Shown piece after piece: positions 35,492 through 44,576 of a DNA stretch of 55,293 nt. Both the position numbers and the translations under genes were made by a program. Every line of letters begins with the position of its first letter. Position 1 is the stretch's first letter. A model generated the notes under the pieces. The model worked only from the letters and a program-made list of their open reading frames with translations, searched no databases and was not told where the DNA came from. Source of the stretch: Flavobacteriaceae bacterium (GTDB lineage Bacteria; Bacteroidota; Bacteroidia; Flavobacteriales; Flavobacteriaceae); assembly GCA_024742935.1 (NCBI GenBank), contig JANSXN010000010.1, positions 1 through 55,293 on the forward strand, written 5' to 3'.

Positions 35492-38400
35492 TTAAAAATA
35501 AGCCTTTAACTGAACCGTTCCTGTATGAACGGTGTTTGAGTTTTCACTCTTTCGGCCAAAATAAGTCAGGTTTGCATCCAAATATTTTGTGATACTGCGT
35601 TGAAATAACAAACTCCACGTAAAGTTTTTATCAGGCTGTAAACCTTCCAGCATTTGAAAAGCAACCGGTGAAAAAGCACTTCCTGTAAAATCGTTTGAAA
35701 TATAATTAAATTCTCCGTTGATTGAAAACTTTTCAGCATTGTTAAAAGCAAATTGGACACCCAGTGTTTGTTGTTTCAAAAGCTCTCTTTCTCCCAAAAG
35801 ATTCTCTTTATTTGCATATTGATACAAAAACGAGAACTGAGCATTTTCAGAAAATAAATAGGAAAGTTTGGGAGTAATATCATAGCTTTCAATCGTAAAA
35901 TTGCGTTGTTCAAAATTCTCTGAAGTTGTTTTGTTTTCCGTCAGCTGTGTTTTGAAATTTGCCAGCCAGCTGGCACCAAATTTGTGTGTAAAATTCAATT
36001 GATGCCCAGTTAATGCATTTTTTTGTAAGCCCACTGAAAGCAAGTTTTCAGACCGGGAATCAGTAAATGTATAACTTGTGGTAAAGTGTTGCCTTCCCCG
36101 ATTGAAAAACAGAATATTTCTAAAATTTAACGCCAAACCGAGTTGGTTTTCTTCATCTGTTACAAATGGATTGATGTCAAAACTACTTCCTGTCCTTCTT
36201 GTTTTTCTGTCGATCAAATAAGATGTTTGATTGTAAAATTTTGACAGGACTTTTTTGGCACTTTCATTTTCTGTAAAAAATCCCGGGTTGATAGTTAGCA
36301 CTTGCCCAAGCTTGTTTTGATGAATTTTGACAAAAACCTGATTGGGTAATAATACTCTTATAAATTTTGCTTCATCTGGAAATTGTGCGATTTCAAATTC
36401 TTCCAGTTCTTGTATTCCATTACCGTTATAATCAATCCAAACGTGGGTTCCCTGCCCGGGTTCTACTTCCACAAAAGTAAATTCCTGTTGTGGCAACACA
36501 CCGCTGTTTGTTTCAAAAGTAGTGTTCCACTGTATGGCACCATTTAAAAACCGTTGGTTGTATAATAAGCGACTGTTTAAAGATTGCTCATCTTCACGGC
36601 CACTAAACACATCTTTTAGTACCCTGTAATTTGCAAAGATGGAGAGTTGGGTATTTTCAGACTGGAGTAGTTGTGATTTTAAATAAAACGTGTTGGACTG
36701 ACTCACCTGCCGTAATTGATTTTCTCTAAGACTGTCATTTAAACGATTTCTGTACCCCACTTCAACAAAAACCGCGGTGCTGTCACCCACACCCACAAAG
36801 GCTTCATAAGCAATAAAACGTTGGCTAATTGGGGTTAAGCTATCATTGGCTATAACACGTTGTCTGCTGTCTTCTGAAGCTATTTTTGCTCCCACCCAAG
36901 CATTATTGAAACCATAAACGGTGCGGGCATTCAATCTTACAAAGTCAGATTCCTGGAGTGTGCTTGAATTGGTCAAAAAACTTCCGTTGACAAAAGTTTG
37001 TATATTGCCAAGTCGCATTGCTCCATTCAAAACATGACGGCTCCCGCTAAAGTCTTCAGAAAAATCAAGCATTTGAAATTCATAATTGACAATCCCAAGT
37101 TTAGCATCTGCTAACTGCAATCCTGTTTCAATATAACTTTGATTTCCCTGTGGATTGTTAAGGCTCCAGTCACGGTTAAATTCAATGTTATAAAGTCGCT
37201 CAATGGTGTTAAAATCGGTGTCAATATAATCAGCATTCAGGTAGCCGTCCAGTTGTAGCCCTTCTTCTTTTTGAATAATTTTTTGTTTGGCTTGAATTCT
37301 TGCAGCAAACCCGGTGTTGTCCTCGTTGTCAAGATTGGAAAATAAATTCAAGTCTTGTTTGCTTGCAGCGAGTTCAAACCCAATACTTGTTTTTTCAGTG
37401 GGTCGATACACACCATTAAGGCCTCCCACTTGTATTTGAGTGGGCGCAAAAAGCCTGATGACAGGTTCATAATTTCCTTGCGGAACTCCATTTACCGGAG
37501 GCACAAATTCAAAAATCCGGCTGATTGCCGTGTTGTCTGAAATAACATAATTACCCTGGTTTTCGCCAATGAGCGTAAAACGCACCTGAAACAATTCATC
37601 TTCTGGATTGTTTGAAAACACAAAAATTTCTTCTCCATCAAATAGTTCTTTCTTATATAAAATTTTATTGTCTGAAAATGAATCCGGCACGGCTGAAGGA
37701 GCCACCATTTGAGAAGTATCATCACCTGCATCTTTTAAAACCTGAACCTGTTCCGGGCTTAAGTTTTGTTGTAAGGGCTGGTTTTTTGCATCGCTTTCAA
37801 TATACCCATACGCACCAATATCCAGTTTTTCTGAAGTATAGTTACCGCCACCATAACCAATAAAACGGGTGTAATTTCTATCAGAATATTGATATTCCAC
37901 AGTAATGCGCATATCTGAAGTTATTGGAAAAGTCGAGTTAAATCGCACCTCGCCGGCGTTGTAATCAATCACATAATCACGGTTTTCACCACGTTGCAAT
38001 AATAGGCCATTGACAAAAACCCGCTCACTACCTGAAATGATGAGAATAAAAAGCTCGCCATTGGGTCCCACCAATTTATAGGGTCCTTGATTTCCTTCCT
38101 GTCCCACAAACTCACTGCGTGCAAAAACGCCACGCACCACACCTCCTGAAACAAACATCGATGTTTCAGACTCATCAGACTTTATGGTTCCTCCCAAAGA
38201 AATTCCCTGAATCTTTTTTTGAAATCTACCAAAGTAACTTTGCTCATTCACTAAGTCAATATCTCCTGCTCTTATGGTCCAGTTGTCACTAAAAAGCTCG
38301 ATAAAAATCTGGTCAAATTCGTTTAAATTTTGAGAATAACCACCTTCTTGAGCGGGTATATTTGCATCCTGAATGGAGGCTCGTATTCCCACTTTTTCAC

Positions 38401-38905
38401 TTATTCTGCCGGTTATCTGAAGGTCAAGCTCTGAGTTGACAACGGCGTTCTGGTTATTGCCAATGGTAATCCCCCTTGAAATGCTTCCGCTGGTGTTTAA
38501 ACCATCAAAGGGAACAAATGTGTTTTCGCGTGTGGATTGTTGAAGTGAGTAAAGCCGATCCATCGCGCCGGTGCTTTCAGAAATAATGCGTGTATCGAGC
38601 AGCGAATATTTTTTGGTTAAAAAAGTTGGGTATTTTAAGTAGTTGATAGTAAGACTGTCCTGACTGTTTTGAAGCTCTTCAGAGAGGTATAAAATCCCTT
38701 TTTCAAAGTTTACGCTATAAGCAGTACTATCAATAGGATTGTTGTTTTTATCCAGAAGGGCAAATCGCGCCGGATTGATACTCACAGAATCAATCACAAT
38801 GGTATCTTTAACTGCCACTTTTACCGTGCGGTAATTGCTCTGAACTTCCTGCGAAACAGCAAAAAATCCTGAAAAAAAAAGAATGATTAAAAAGATACTT
38901 CTCAT
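35492..38905 (-). CDS. Very large outer-membrane beta-barrel protein of unknown function
   Basis: A 1137-residue exported protein: signal peptide ending FAVSQ (about 19), a beta-rich periplasmic part, a highly regular segment ISRGITIGNNQNAVVNSELD with GIRASIQDANIPAQEGG, a SDNWTIRAGDIDL strand pair, and a long barrel-like region ending in LKAYF with terminal Phe. It lacks a TonB box or recognisable plug, so it is not a TonB receptor. The same layout occurs widely in Bacteroidota as an unnamed conserved protein. The ATG at 38905 is used; an in-frame TTG lies one codon upstream. It is transcribed alone. Confidence 0.75.
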   Translation of the reverse strand: MRSIFLIILFFSGFFAVSQEVQSNYRTVKVAVKDTIVIDSVSINPARFALLDKNNNPIDSTAYSVNFEKGILYLSEELQNSQDSLTINYLKYPTFLTKKYSLLDTRIISESTGAMDRLYSLQQSTRENTFVPFDGLNTSGSISRGITIGNNQNAVVNSELDLQITGRISEKVGIRASIQDANIPAQEGGYSQNLNEFDQIFIELFSDNWTIRAGDIDLVNEQSYFGRFQKKIQGISLGGTIKSDESETSMFVSGGVVRGVFARSEFVGQEGNQGPYKLVGPNGELFILIISGSERVFVNGLLLQRGENRDYVIDYNAGEVRFNSTFPITSDMRITVEYQYSDRNYTRFIGYGGGNYTSEKLDIGAYGYIESDAKNQPLQQNLSPEQVQVLKDAGDDTSQMVAPSAVPDSFSDNKILYKKELFDGEEIFVFSNNPEDELFQVRFTLIGENQGNYVISDNTAISRIFEFVPPVNGVPQGNYEPVIRLFAPTQIQVGGLNGVYRPTEKTSIGFELAASKQDLNLFSNLDNEDNTGFAARIQAKQKIIQKEEGLQLDGYLNADYIDTDFNTIERLYNIEFNRDWSLNNPQGNQSYIETGLQLADAKLGIVNYEFQMLDFSEDFSGSRHVLNGAMRLGNIQTFVNGSFLTNSSTLQESDFVRLNARTVYGFNNAWVGAKIASEDSRQRVIANDSLTPISQRFIAYEAFVGVGDSTAVFVEVGYRNRLNDSLRENQLRQVSQSNTFYLKSQLLQSENTQLSIFANYRVLKDVFSGREDEQSLNSRLLYNQRFLNGAIQWNTTFETNSGVLPQQEFTFVEVEPGQGTHVWIDYNGNGIQELEEFEIAQFPDEAKFIRVLLPNQVFVKIHQNKLGQVLTINPGFFTENESAKKVLSKFYNQTSYLIDRKTRRTGSSFDINPFVTDEENQLGLALNFRNILFFNRGRQHFTTSYTFTDSRSENLLSVGLQKNALTGHQLNFTHKFGASWLANFKTQLTENKTTSENFEQRNFTIESYDITPKLSYLFSENAQFSFLYQYANKENLLGERELLKQQTLGVQFAFNNAEKFSINGEFNYISNDFTGSAFSPVAFQMLEGLQPDKNFTWSLLFQRSITKYLDANLTYFGRKSENSNTVHTGTVQLKAYF

Positions 38906-39044
38906 CAACTACTTAAACTTAATCACAACGTATTTATTTTATTGATAAATGTATAGAAATCTTTGTTGGCATCTATTGTTGAAAGTGCTTTAGAATAATT
39001 ATTTTAGCATTCATAAAAATATTCAATTCATTAAATAATTTATT

Positions 39045-39074
39045 CCCTCCCCTTTGGAGAGGGTTAGGGAGAGG
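39045..39074. repeat. Possible dispersed hairpin repeat before xth
   Basis: A CT-rich then AG-rich stretch (CCCTCCCC...GGAGAGGG...GGGAGAGG) in an otherwise AT-rich gap, two bases before the exonuclease ATG. It can fold CCCTC/GAGGG. It resembles short intergenic repeats I have seen in other Flavobacteriaceae, but only one copy is in this window. Confidence 0.35.
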
Positions 39075-39075
39075 A

Positions 39076-39849
39076 ATGAAAATAGTATCATACAACGTCA
39101 ACGGAATTAGAGCAGCACTCAACAAAGGGTTTTTAGATTGGTTAAAACTTGCAGATCCAGATATTATCTGTCTTCAGGAAATAAAAGCAATGGAGTCTCA
39201 ACTTGAGCTGGCGATGTTTGCTGATGCCGGTTATGAATTTAATTACTGGTTTTCAGCACAAAAAAAGGGCTATAGTGGGGTAGCTATACTTTCAAAAACC
39301 AAGCCCAATCACGTTGAATTTGGAACCGGTATAGACTCTATGGATTTTGAAGGAAGAAATATCAGAGCAGATTTTGACGACTTTTCTGTTATGAGTATGT
39401 ATTTGCCCAGCGGGACCAATGATGCTCGTTTGGGTTTTAAATTTAATTATATGGACGATTTTCTAGAGTATTCAAAAGACCTTAGAAAAGAAATTCCAAA
39501 TTTGATAGTTTCCGGTGATTACAATATTTGTCATAAACCGATTGATATTCATGACCCCATTAGAAATGCTAAAGTATCGGGTTTTTTACCTGAAGAACGC
39601 GAGTGGTTAAGCCGTTTTACTGACAGCGGTTTTGTTGATTCATTTAGGGAGTTTAATCAGGAGCCAGACAATTACACCTGGTGGAGTTACCGTGCTAATG
39701 CCCGAAATAACAACAAAGGATGGCGCATAGATTATCACATGGTTTCAGAGCCCCTACAAGAAAAATTGAAACGTGCCGTTATATTACCTGAAGCAAAGCA
39801 CAGCGACCACTGTCCTTTGCTTGTTGAAATAGATACCCAAAAACTGTAA
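39076..39849 (+). CDS. Exodeoxyribonuclease III / AP endonuclease
   Basis: A 257-residue DNA repair enzyme of the exonuclease III family that cuts DNA at abasic sites and digests 3' ends. Visible catalytic parts are the N-terminal YNVNGIRAA (Asn), LQEIKA (metal-binding Glu), SGDYNICH (Asp/Asn, here GDYN for the more usual GDFN) and SDHCPLLVE (Asp-His). Length is normal. It is followed 11 bases later by an OmpA lipoprotein gene, so the two may share a transcript although their jobs differ. Confidence 0.93.
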   Translation: MKIVSYNVNGIRAALNKGFLDWLKLADPDIICLQEIKAMESQLELAMFADAGYEFNYWFSAQKKGYSGVAILSKTKPNHVEFGTGIDSMDFEGRNIRADFDDFSVMSMYLPSGTNDARLGFKFNYMDDFLEYSKDLRKEIPNLIVSGDYNICHKPIDIHDPIRNAKVSGFLPEEREWLSRFTDSGFVDSFREFNQEPDNYTWWSYRANARNNNKGWRIDYHMVSEPLQEKLKRAVILPEAKHSDHCPLLVEIDTQKL

Positions 39850-39860
39850 ACCTTTTTAAA

Positions 39861-40814
39861 ATGATAAAATCCATTTTTACATTTGGCCTTATAACGCTTA
39901 TGTTCACGTCCTGTGTTTCTTCAAAAGTTTTTGAAGACCTCAAAGCAGAGTATGATGCTCTTAAAGCAGAGAACGCTGCTTTAATGGCACAGCTTGATAA
40001 CCGCCCCGGAAACACAGACCAATATACACTTCAAAACCTGAGAAGAGATTTTGAGCGCCTTCAGGCAGAACGTGACCAACTTGCCCTGGATTATGCAGCG
40101 ACGCAAAACCAATTAAACCGTCTCCAGGATTCTTATGATGCACTGGAAGCAAACAGCTCAGAAAATCTAACTTCAAACTTGGCATTAAACCGAGACCTTC
40201 TTGCACAACTGGATGAAAAGGAAAAGGCATTGGCAAAAGAACAAGCACGACTCGAGCAACTGCAAAGAGACCTTACCGCTCGCTCACAAAGAGTGGATGA
40301 GTTAGAAGGTATTATCGCTGCAAAAGAAGTCCAAATGAACAATTTAAGAGATGCGATTTCTGCAGCACTTACTAATTTTGAAGGCAAAGGTCTTACCGTA
40401 GAAATGCGTGACGGTAAAGTATATGTCTCTATGGAAAACAAACTCCTTTTTGAAAGTGGTAGTTGGGCGGTAAACAGCAACGGTCGTCAAGCAGTGGTAC
40501 AACTTGGGAAAGTACTGGCACAAAATACAGATATTGCTGTGTTGATTGAAGGTCATACAGACAATGTGCCTTATGGCGGAAGTGGTCCTTTAAATGACAA
40601 CTGGGATCTATCTACAAAAAGAGCCACCTCTATTGTTTCCATTTTAACTGAAAATTCAGGAATTCCAAAAGACAATCTTACTGCTGCGGGTAGAGGAGAA
40701 TTTGCACCTATAGCGCCCAACACAACTCCTGAAGGCCGGGCTAAAAACCGAAGAATAGAAGTCATACTCACTCCAAAACTTGACGAAATTAGTAAGTTAT
40801 TGAATGAAATTTAA
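39861..40814 (+). CDS. OmpA family lipoprotein with coiled coil
   Basis: A 317-residue lipoprotein (lipobox LMFTSC, Cys18). Residues about 24-165 are a long coiled coil rich in Ala, Leu, Glu, Gln and Arg; residues about 190-305 are an OmpA-like peptidoglycan-binding domain with IEGHTDNVPYGG, NWDLSTKRA, AAGRGEFAPIAPN and AKNRRIEVIL, including the Asp and Arg that grip diaminopimelate. It should tether the outer membrane to the cell wall. The architecture is like the OmpA/MotB-type lipoproteins with a coiled-coil spacer. Confidence 0.9.
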   Translation: MIKSIFTFGLITLMFTSCVSSKVFEDLKAEYDALKAENAALMAQLDNRPGNTDQYTLQNLRRDFERLQAERDQLALDYAATQNQLNRLQDSYDALEANSSENLTSNLALNRDLLAQLDEKEKALAKEQARLEQLQRDLTARSQRVDELEGIIAAKEVQMNNLRDAISAALTNFEGKGLTVEMRDGKVYVSMENKLLFESGSWAVNSNGRQAVVQLGKVLAQNTDIAVLIEGHTDNVPYGGSGPLNDNWDLSTKRATSIVSILTENSGIPKDNLTAAGRGEFAPIAPNTTPEGRAKNRRIEVILTPKLDEISKLLNEI

Positions 40815-40880
40815 CCTATTGAAAGCCTTTTTATATGTTAATGATGTCAAAAGCTTAATAGCTATTGTGGCATTCTTCAT

Positions 40881-40888
40881 TAGTTTTG
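40881..40888 (+). promoter_or_regulatory. -7 box of the aldo/keto reductase gene
   Basis: TAGTTTTG, about 76 bases before the ATG at 40965. It gives a long leader that contains the hairpin at 40936-40955. The -33 element is unclear. Confidence 0.4.
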
Positions 40889-40935
40889 CGCTTTACAAGT
40901 TATGAATTATAATTAGCTAAGTTAAAATAAACGAG

Positions 40936-40955
40936 ATTCCCGCCTTCGCGGGAAT
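40936..40955. repeat. GC-rich hairpin, possible dispersed repeat
   Basis: Perfect eight-pair stem ATTCCCGC/GCGGGAAT with a CTTC loop, ending nine bases before the aldo/keto reductase ATG. There is no T run, so it is unlikely to be a terminator. It could slow ribosome access or be a copy of a small palindromic repeat. Confidence 0.5.
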
Positions 40956-40964
40956 TTGATTAAT

Positions 40965-41999
40965 ATGAACTATAAAAACATACCCAACACAAATCTAAAA
41001 GTTAGCGAACTCTGTCTTGGGACAATGACCTTTGGCGAGCAAAATACTCAGGAAGAAGCCTTTGGGCAACTCGACTTTGCACTAGAAAACGGGATTAATT
41101 TTATTGATACAGCTGAAATGTATTCTGTTCCAGGAAGAAAAGAAACCCAGGGGAGTACTGAAACCATTATTGGCAATTGGTTTGCCAAAACCGGATATCG
41201 AAAAAAGGTGATTCTAGCTTCCAAAATTGCCGGCCCCAGCCGCACTTTTGAGCACATACGTGAGCCTCTTGATTTTTCAAGAGTATCATTAAATGATGCG
41301 ATCAATAAAAGCCTAAAACGCCTTCAAACAGACTATATAGATTTATATCAACTCCACTGGCCGGAACGAAATACAAATTATTTTGGGCAACGCAACTACA
41401 ATCACAATCCCAATGAAAAATGGGAAGACAACATAGCAGAAGTTCTTGAAAATCTAGAGTTTTTCGTTAAAGAAGGTAAGATTAGACACATTGGTGTTTC
41501 CAATGAAAGCCCATTTGGAGTGATGCGTTTTGTTGAAGAAGCCCGAAAGGGAAAACGCAAAATAGTTTCAGTTCAAAACCCTTTCAGTCTGTTGAACCGT
41601 AAAGATGAAGTGGGTTTAACTGAAATTCTGATGCGGGAAAATATAGGGTATTTGCCCTATTCACCTTTAGGATTTGGTCAACTCACCGGAAAATATTTGG
41701 AAGATTCACCCAAAAATGCCCGGGTTACCTTGTTTCCAAACTACAACCGCTACCACAAACCTAACGGATTTGAAGCCACCAGGAGGTACAATACCTTGGC
41801 AAAACAAAATAATTTGTCATTAACACACCTGGCATTGGCTTTTATAAGACATCAACCTTTTGTAACCAGCACTATTCTGGGCGCAACAACAATTTCACAG
41901 CTAAAGGAGAACATAGAAAGCAAAGAGGTTGTCTTATCAAAAGAATTGCTCAGTGAAATCAATAAAATTCACGAAGAAATTCCCAATCCTGCACCTTAG
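40965..41999 (+). CDS. Aldo/keto reductase (Tas-like)
   Basis: A 344-residue NADP(H)-dependent TIM-barrel oxidoreductase, closest in outline to E. coli Tas. The catalytic residues are visible in order: Asp in FIDTAEMY with the Tyr four residues later, Lys in VILASKIAG, and His in LYQLHWPER; the cofactor end shows STILGATTISQLKENI. The physiological substrate is unknown. The ATG at 40965 is chosen over an in-frame TTG at 40956 because it starts directly at MNYKNIPNTNLKVSEL, the family's usual beginning. Confidence 0.92.
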   Translation: MNYKNIPNTNLKVSELCLGTMTFGEQNTQEEAFGQLDFALENGINFIDTAEMYSVPGRKETQGSTETIIGNWFAKTGYRKKVILASKIAGPSRTFEHIREPLDFSRVSLNDAINKSLKRLQTDYIDLYQLHWPERNTNYFGQRNYNHNPNEKWEDNIAEVLENLEFFVKEGKIRHIGVSNESPFGVMRFVEEARKGKRKIVSVQNPFSLLNRKDEVGLTEILMRENIGYLPYSPLGFGQLTGKYLEDSPKNARVTLFPNYNRYHKPNGFEATRRYNTLAKQNNLSLTHLALAFIRHQPFVTSTILGATTISQLKENIESKEVVLSKELLSEINKIHEEIPNPAP

Positions 42000-42006
42000 C
42001 TGCGCG

Positions 42007-42079
42007 GTTTAAAGTTCAAAGTTTAAGGTTCAAAGTTAAAAAAGCCTAAAACCTTGAACTTTAAACATTAAACCTTGAA
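42007..42079. repeat. Imperfect inverted repeat in intergenic gap
   Basis: Left arm about 42007-42036 is built of AAAGTTCAAAGTTTAAGG-type units; right arm about 42049-42078 is close to its reverse complement (AACCTTGAACTTTAAAC). It fills nearly all of the 86-base gap and ends a few bases before the next ATG. It looks like a miniature repeat element and not a normal terminator. Confidence 0.6.
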
Positions 42080-42085
42080 TAAATT

Positions 42086-43090
42086 ATGGATTCATTAACT
42101 CAAATTGTTTTAGGCGCTGCTGTTGGAGAAGCGGTTTTAGGAAAAAAAGTGGGCAATAAGGCGATGCTTTATGGCGCCATCGCAGGGACGATTCCAGATC
42201 TGGATATTTTAGCTAATCATTTTACAGACACCATAACAGCTATTGAAATACATAGAGGTTTTACACACTCTATTTTCTTTTCGGTGGTGTTTGCTCCTGT
42301 TTTTGGTTGGTTGGTTTCCAAAATTGAAAAAAAATCAGGACTGAGTTGGAAAAACTGGAGTTGGTTGTTTTTTTGGACATTGATTACACATCCCATACTC
42401 GACGGTTTTACAACCTGGGGAACTCAGTTTTTTTGGCCTTTTGAATACCGGGTGGCTTTTAAAAATATATTTGTAATCGACCCACTTTATACAATCCCAT
42501 TTTTGTTCTTTTTGATTTTAACAATGTTTCAAAAGTGCACATCTCCAAAGCGCAGTTTTTATAACCGCTTGGGATTGATTGTGAGTAGCAGCTATTTGGT
42601 TATAACACTTATTTTGAAAGGAATTACATATGCAAAGTTTACCGATGCCCTTGAAGAGCAAAACATTGCTTACAACCAAATTCAAACCAAACCGGCTCCT
42701 TTAAATTCAATTCTTTGGTTTGCCAATGTAGAAACTGAAGATGCTTTTTTGATTGGTGATTATTCGTTTTTTGACAGTCAACCCATTGCATTTCATTCTT
42801 TTCCAAAAAATCATCATTTGTTGGGTGACTGGATTGAAAAACCAAATATCAAACGATTGAAAAAGATTACCGAAAATGGTTGGTTTACCATTTCTAAAAA
42901 AGAAGATCAATTATTTTTTAATGATTTGCGTTTTGGACTTTTGAACAATGACCCATTGAACCCGGAATTCACTTTTAGTTATCTTTTAGTTGAAAAAGAT
43001 GGAATTATTTATGCTGAAGAGACTGAGAAAAATAGGGAAGACGCCAAAAAATTATTGGGGGATTTGTGGGAAAGAATAAAGGGGAATTAA
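42086..43090 (+). CDS. YdjM-like membrane-bound metal-dependent hydrolase family protein
   Basis: A 334-residue membrane protein of the YdjM/DUF457 family. The N-terminal signature MDSLTQIVLGAAVGEAVLG, DLDILA, HRGFTHS and HPILDGFTTWGTQFFWPF are all present, giving the conserved Asp/His set assumed to bind metal. About four hydrophobic helices lie in the first 180 residues; the rest is soluble. E. coli YdjM is SOS-regulated, but no such site is visible here. The substrate is unknown. Confidence 0.88.
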   Translation: MDSLTQIVLGAAVGEAVLGKKVGNKAMLYGAIAGTIPDLDILANHFTDTITAIEIHRGFTHSIFFSVVFAPVFGWLVSKIEKKSGLSWKNWSWLFFWTLITHPILDGFTTWGTQFFWPFEYRVAFKNIFVIDPLYTIPFLFFLILTMFQKCTSPKRSFYNRLGLIVSSSYLVITLILKGITYAKFTDALEEQNIAYNQIQTKPAPLNSILWFANVETEDAFLIGDYSFFDSQPIAFHSFPKNHHLLGDWIEKPNIKRLKKITENGWFTISKKEDQLFFNDLRFGLLNNDPLNPEFTFSYLLVEKDGIIYAEETEKNREDAKKLLGDLWERIKGN

Positions 43091-43113
43091 ATAGTTAAAA
43101 AATAGAAATAACA

Positions 43114-43145
43114 AAAAAGGCTGTCTCGTTCAAGACAGCCTTTTT
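43114..43145. terminator. Bidirectional terminator between convergent genes
   Basis: Thirteen-pair stem (43114-43126 with 43133-43145) and a six-base loop. It is flanked by A and T runs and serves the YdjM-like and DUF5689 genes. Confidence 0.9.
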
Positions 43146-43167
43146 CATTTATTAAAAGATATGTTAT

Positions 43168-44550
43168 TTAGTTTTGAACACCAGTAATTCTGATATTGTC
43201 TAGATGGTATCTAGTCGTTGCTGAGGAATCTGAACCTTGATATTTAAAAGCAATTCTCACATTACCTTCAAAACAGGATAAATTAACCGGGCCTACAGCC
43301 TGGAAGCCGCCAAAACCACTTGATGGGCCTGTTGGAACTTCTAAGTCAAGCAATTGCCAGTCTGTTGTTGTGACATCACCTGTGTAGTTTGTAGTTATTA
43401 GAACTGTAAGAATTTTACCATTATCAAAGGCTGCTTCGATATCTAAATCGAGTTGATGTCTTGTAAATGTATTGAAGTTTAATTCAGGAGATACAAACCA
43501 AGCTTCGATTACAGGCTCACCGGTGTTGAAACCAGAGATTTGTGCATATTTGTTTCCGCTAAACTCACCAAGTACAAATCTAGTATTGCCTCCACTCACA
43601 TTAATATTTACCCAATTAGACAATTCATTGATATTTGAAATAGACTCGAAATTTTCTGAGAACAAAGTGTCAGGACCACCAAAAGGCCCATCACAACCTA
43701 TAATGTCTGGGTCACATCTTTCAGGGCTATCAAAATTGAGCGTTGTGGGGTCATTTAAGTATATTGTGTAAAACTCATCAAAGAAATCACGTGTTAAAAT
43801 AACATCAATAGTTCCTCTACCTGCGGGCACTGTAACTCCCTTAAAGCTGGCGAAAGTACTTGTACTTAATATAACAGAGGCTTCATTGGCACAGCTTTCT
43901 ATGATACGTTCTCCGTCAAACTGATCTCCCGGTTCTGCAGCAAATGTTTTAGACAACTCATTACGGTTAAACTGCATATCAGAGAGTCTAATCATCAAAT
44001 TAGTATTTGCTGTTGAAAATTGTTCAATAGTTAATGGTTTAGGAACAATTTCAGCAATTTCAGATGAGCGTAAGATATGTTCTTCTCTATTTGGAAACGG
44101 AATTCTTTCAGGTCTAATTCCTCCTCTAACACCAAGTGCTAGCACACCATTTGATGTTCCGACAGTCAAGCCATCTAGTTTGATAAAGACTTTTCTTCCC
44201 ACTTCATAAGTGACAAAAAGAGGGCTCACATCAATAAGCACTTTAATACCTACAGTTGGATTTTCGGGTTTGTCTTGAAGAATAATTTGCTTGAAGAAGT
44301 TCCCTCCTTCATCACTTGATACTACATAGCCCACCATATATTTTCCGGTTTCGCTGAAAGTAAACTGATCTTCTTCAGATTGGGCTAATTCACCCGCTAC
44401 TGCACCAATTTCAATAATATCTGATGCATTTATATTTGGATCTTCAATGTTTAAGTTTGGAATGTCAAAGTCATCGTCTTTAACACAAGAGGTGGCAACT
44501 ACAAAAGCGAGAAGCACCATTACTATTTTATTAAAATTCATCGTTTTCAT
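43168..44550 (-). CDS. DUF5689 lipoprotein with jelly-roll C-terminal domain
   Basis: A 460-residue surface lipoprotein (lipobox VATSC, Cys22, then Asp-rich KDDDFD, typical of the export signal that sends lipoproteins to the cell surface in this phylum). A DUF5689 domain lies at about 40-280 (GYVVSSDEGGNFFKQIILQD, VFIKLDGLTVG, and strands like an OB or Ig fold). A choice-of-anchor J-like beta-sandwich follows at about 300-460 (FSENFESISNINELSNW, IRIAFKYQGSDSS-type RIAFKYQG). It lies 26 bases downstream of a TonB receptor gene, suggesting a surface binding partner analogous to SusD. A start at 44541 is also possible. Confidence 0.85.
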   Translation of the reverse strand: MKTMNFNKIVMVLLAFVVATSCVKDDDFDIPNLNIEDPNINASDIIEIGAVAGELAQSEEDQFTFSETGKYMVGYVVSSDEGGNFFKQIILQDKPENPTVGIKVLIDVSPLFVTYEVGRKVFIKLDGLTVGTSNGVLALGVRGGIRPERIPFPNREEHILRSSEIAEIVPKPLTIEQFSTANTNLMIRLSDMQFNRNELSKTFAAEPGDQFDGERIIESCANEASVILSTSTFASFKGVTVPAGRGTIDVILTRDFFDEFYTIYLNDPTTLNFDSPERCDPDIIGCDGPFGGPDTLFSENFESISNINELSNWVNINVSGGNTRFVLGEFSGNKYAQISGFNTGEPVIEAWFVSPELNFNTFTRHQLDLDIEAAFDNGKILTVLITTNYTGDVTTTDWQLLDLEVPTGPSSGFGGFQAVGPVNLSCFEGNVRIAFKYQGSDSSATTRYHLDNIRITGVQN

Positions 44551-44576
44551 CTGTAATTTATTTATAAGGTTTTTTA

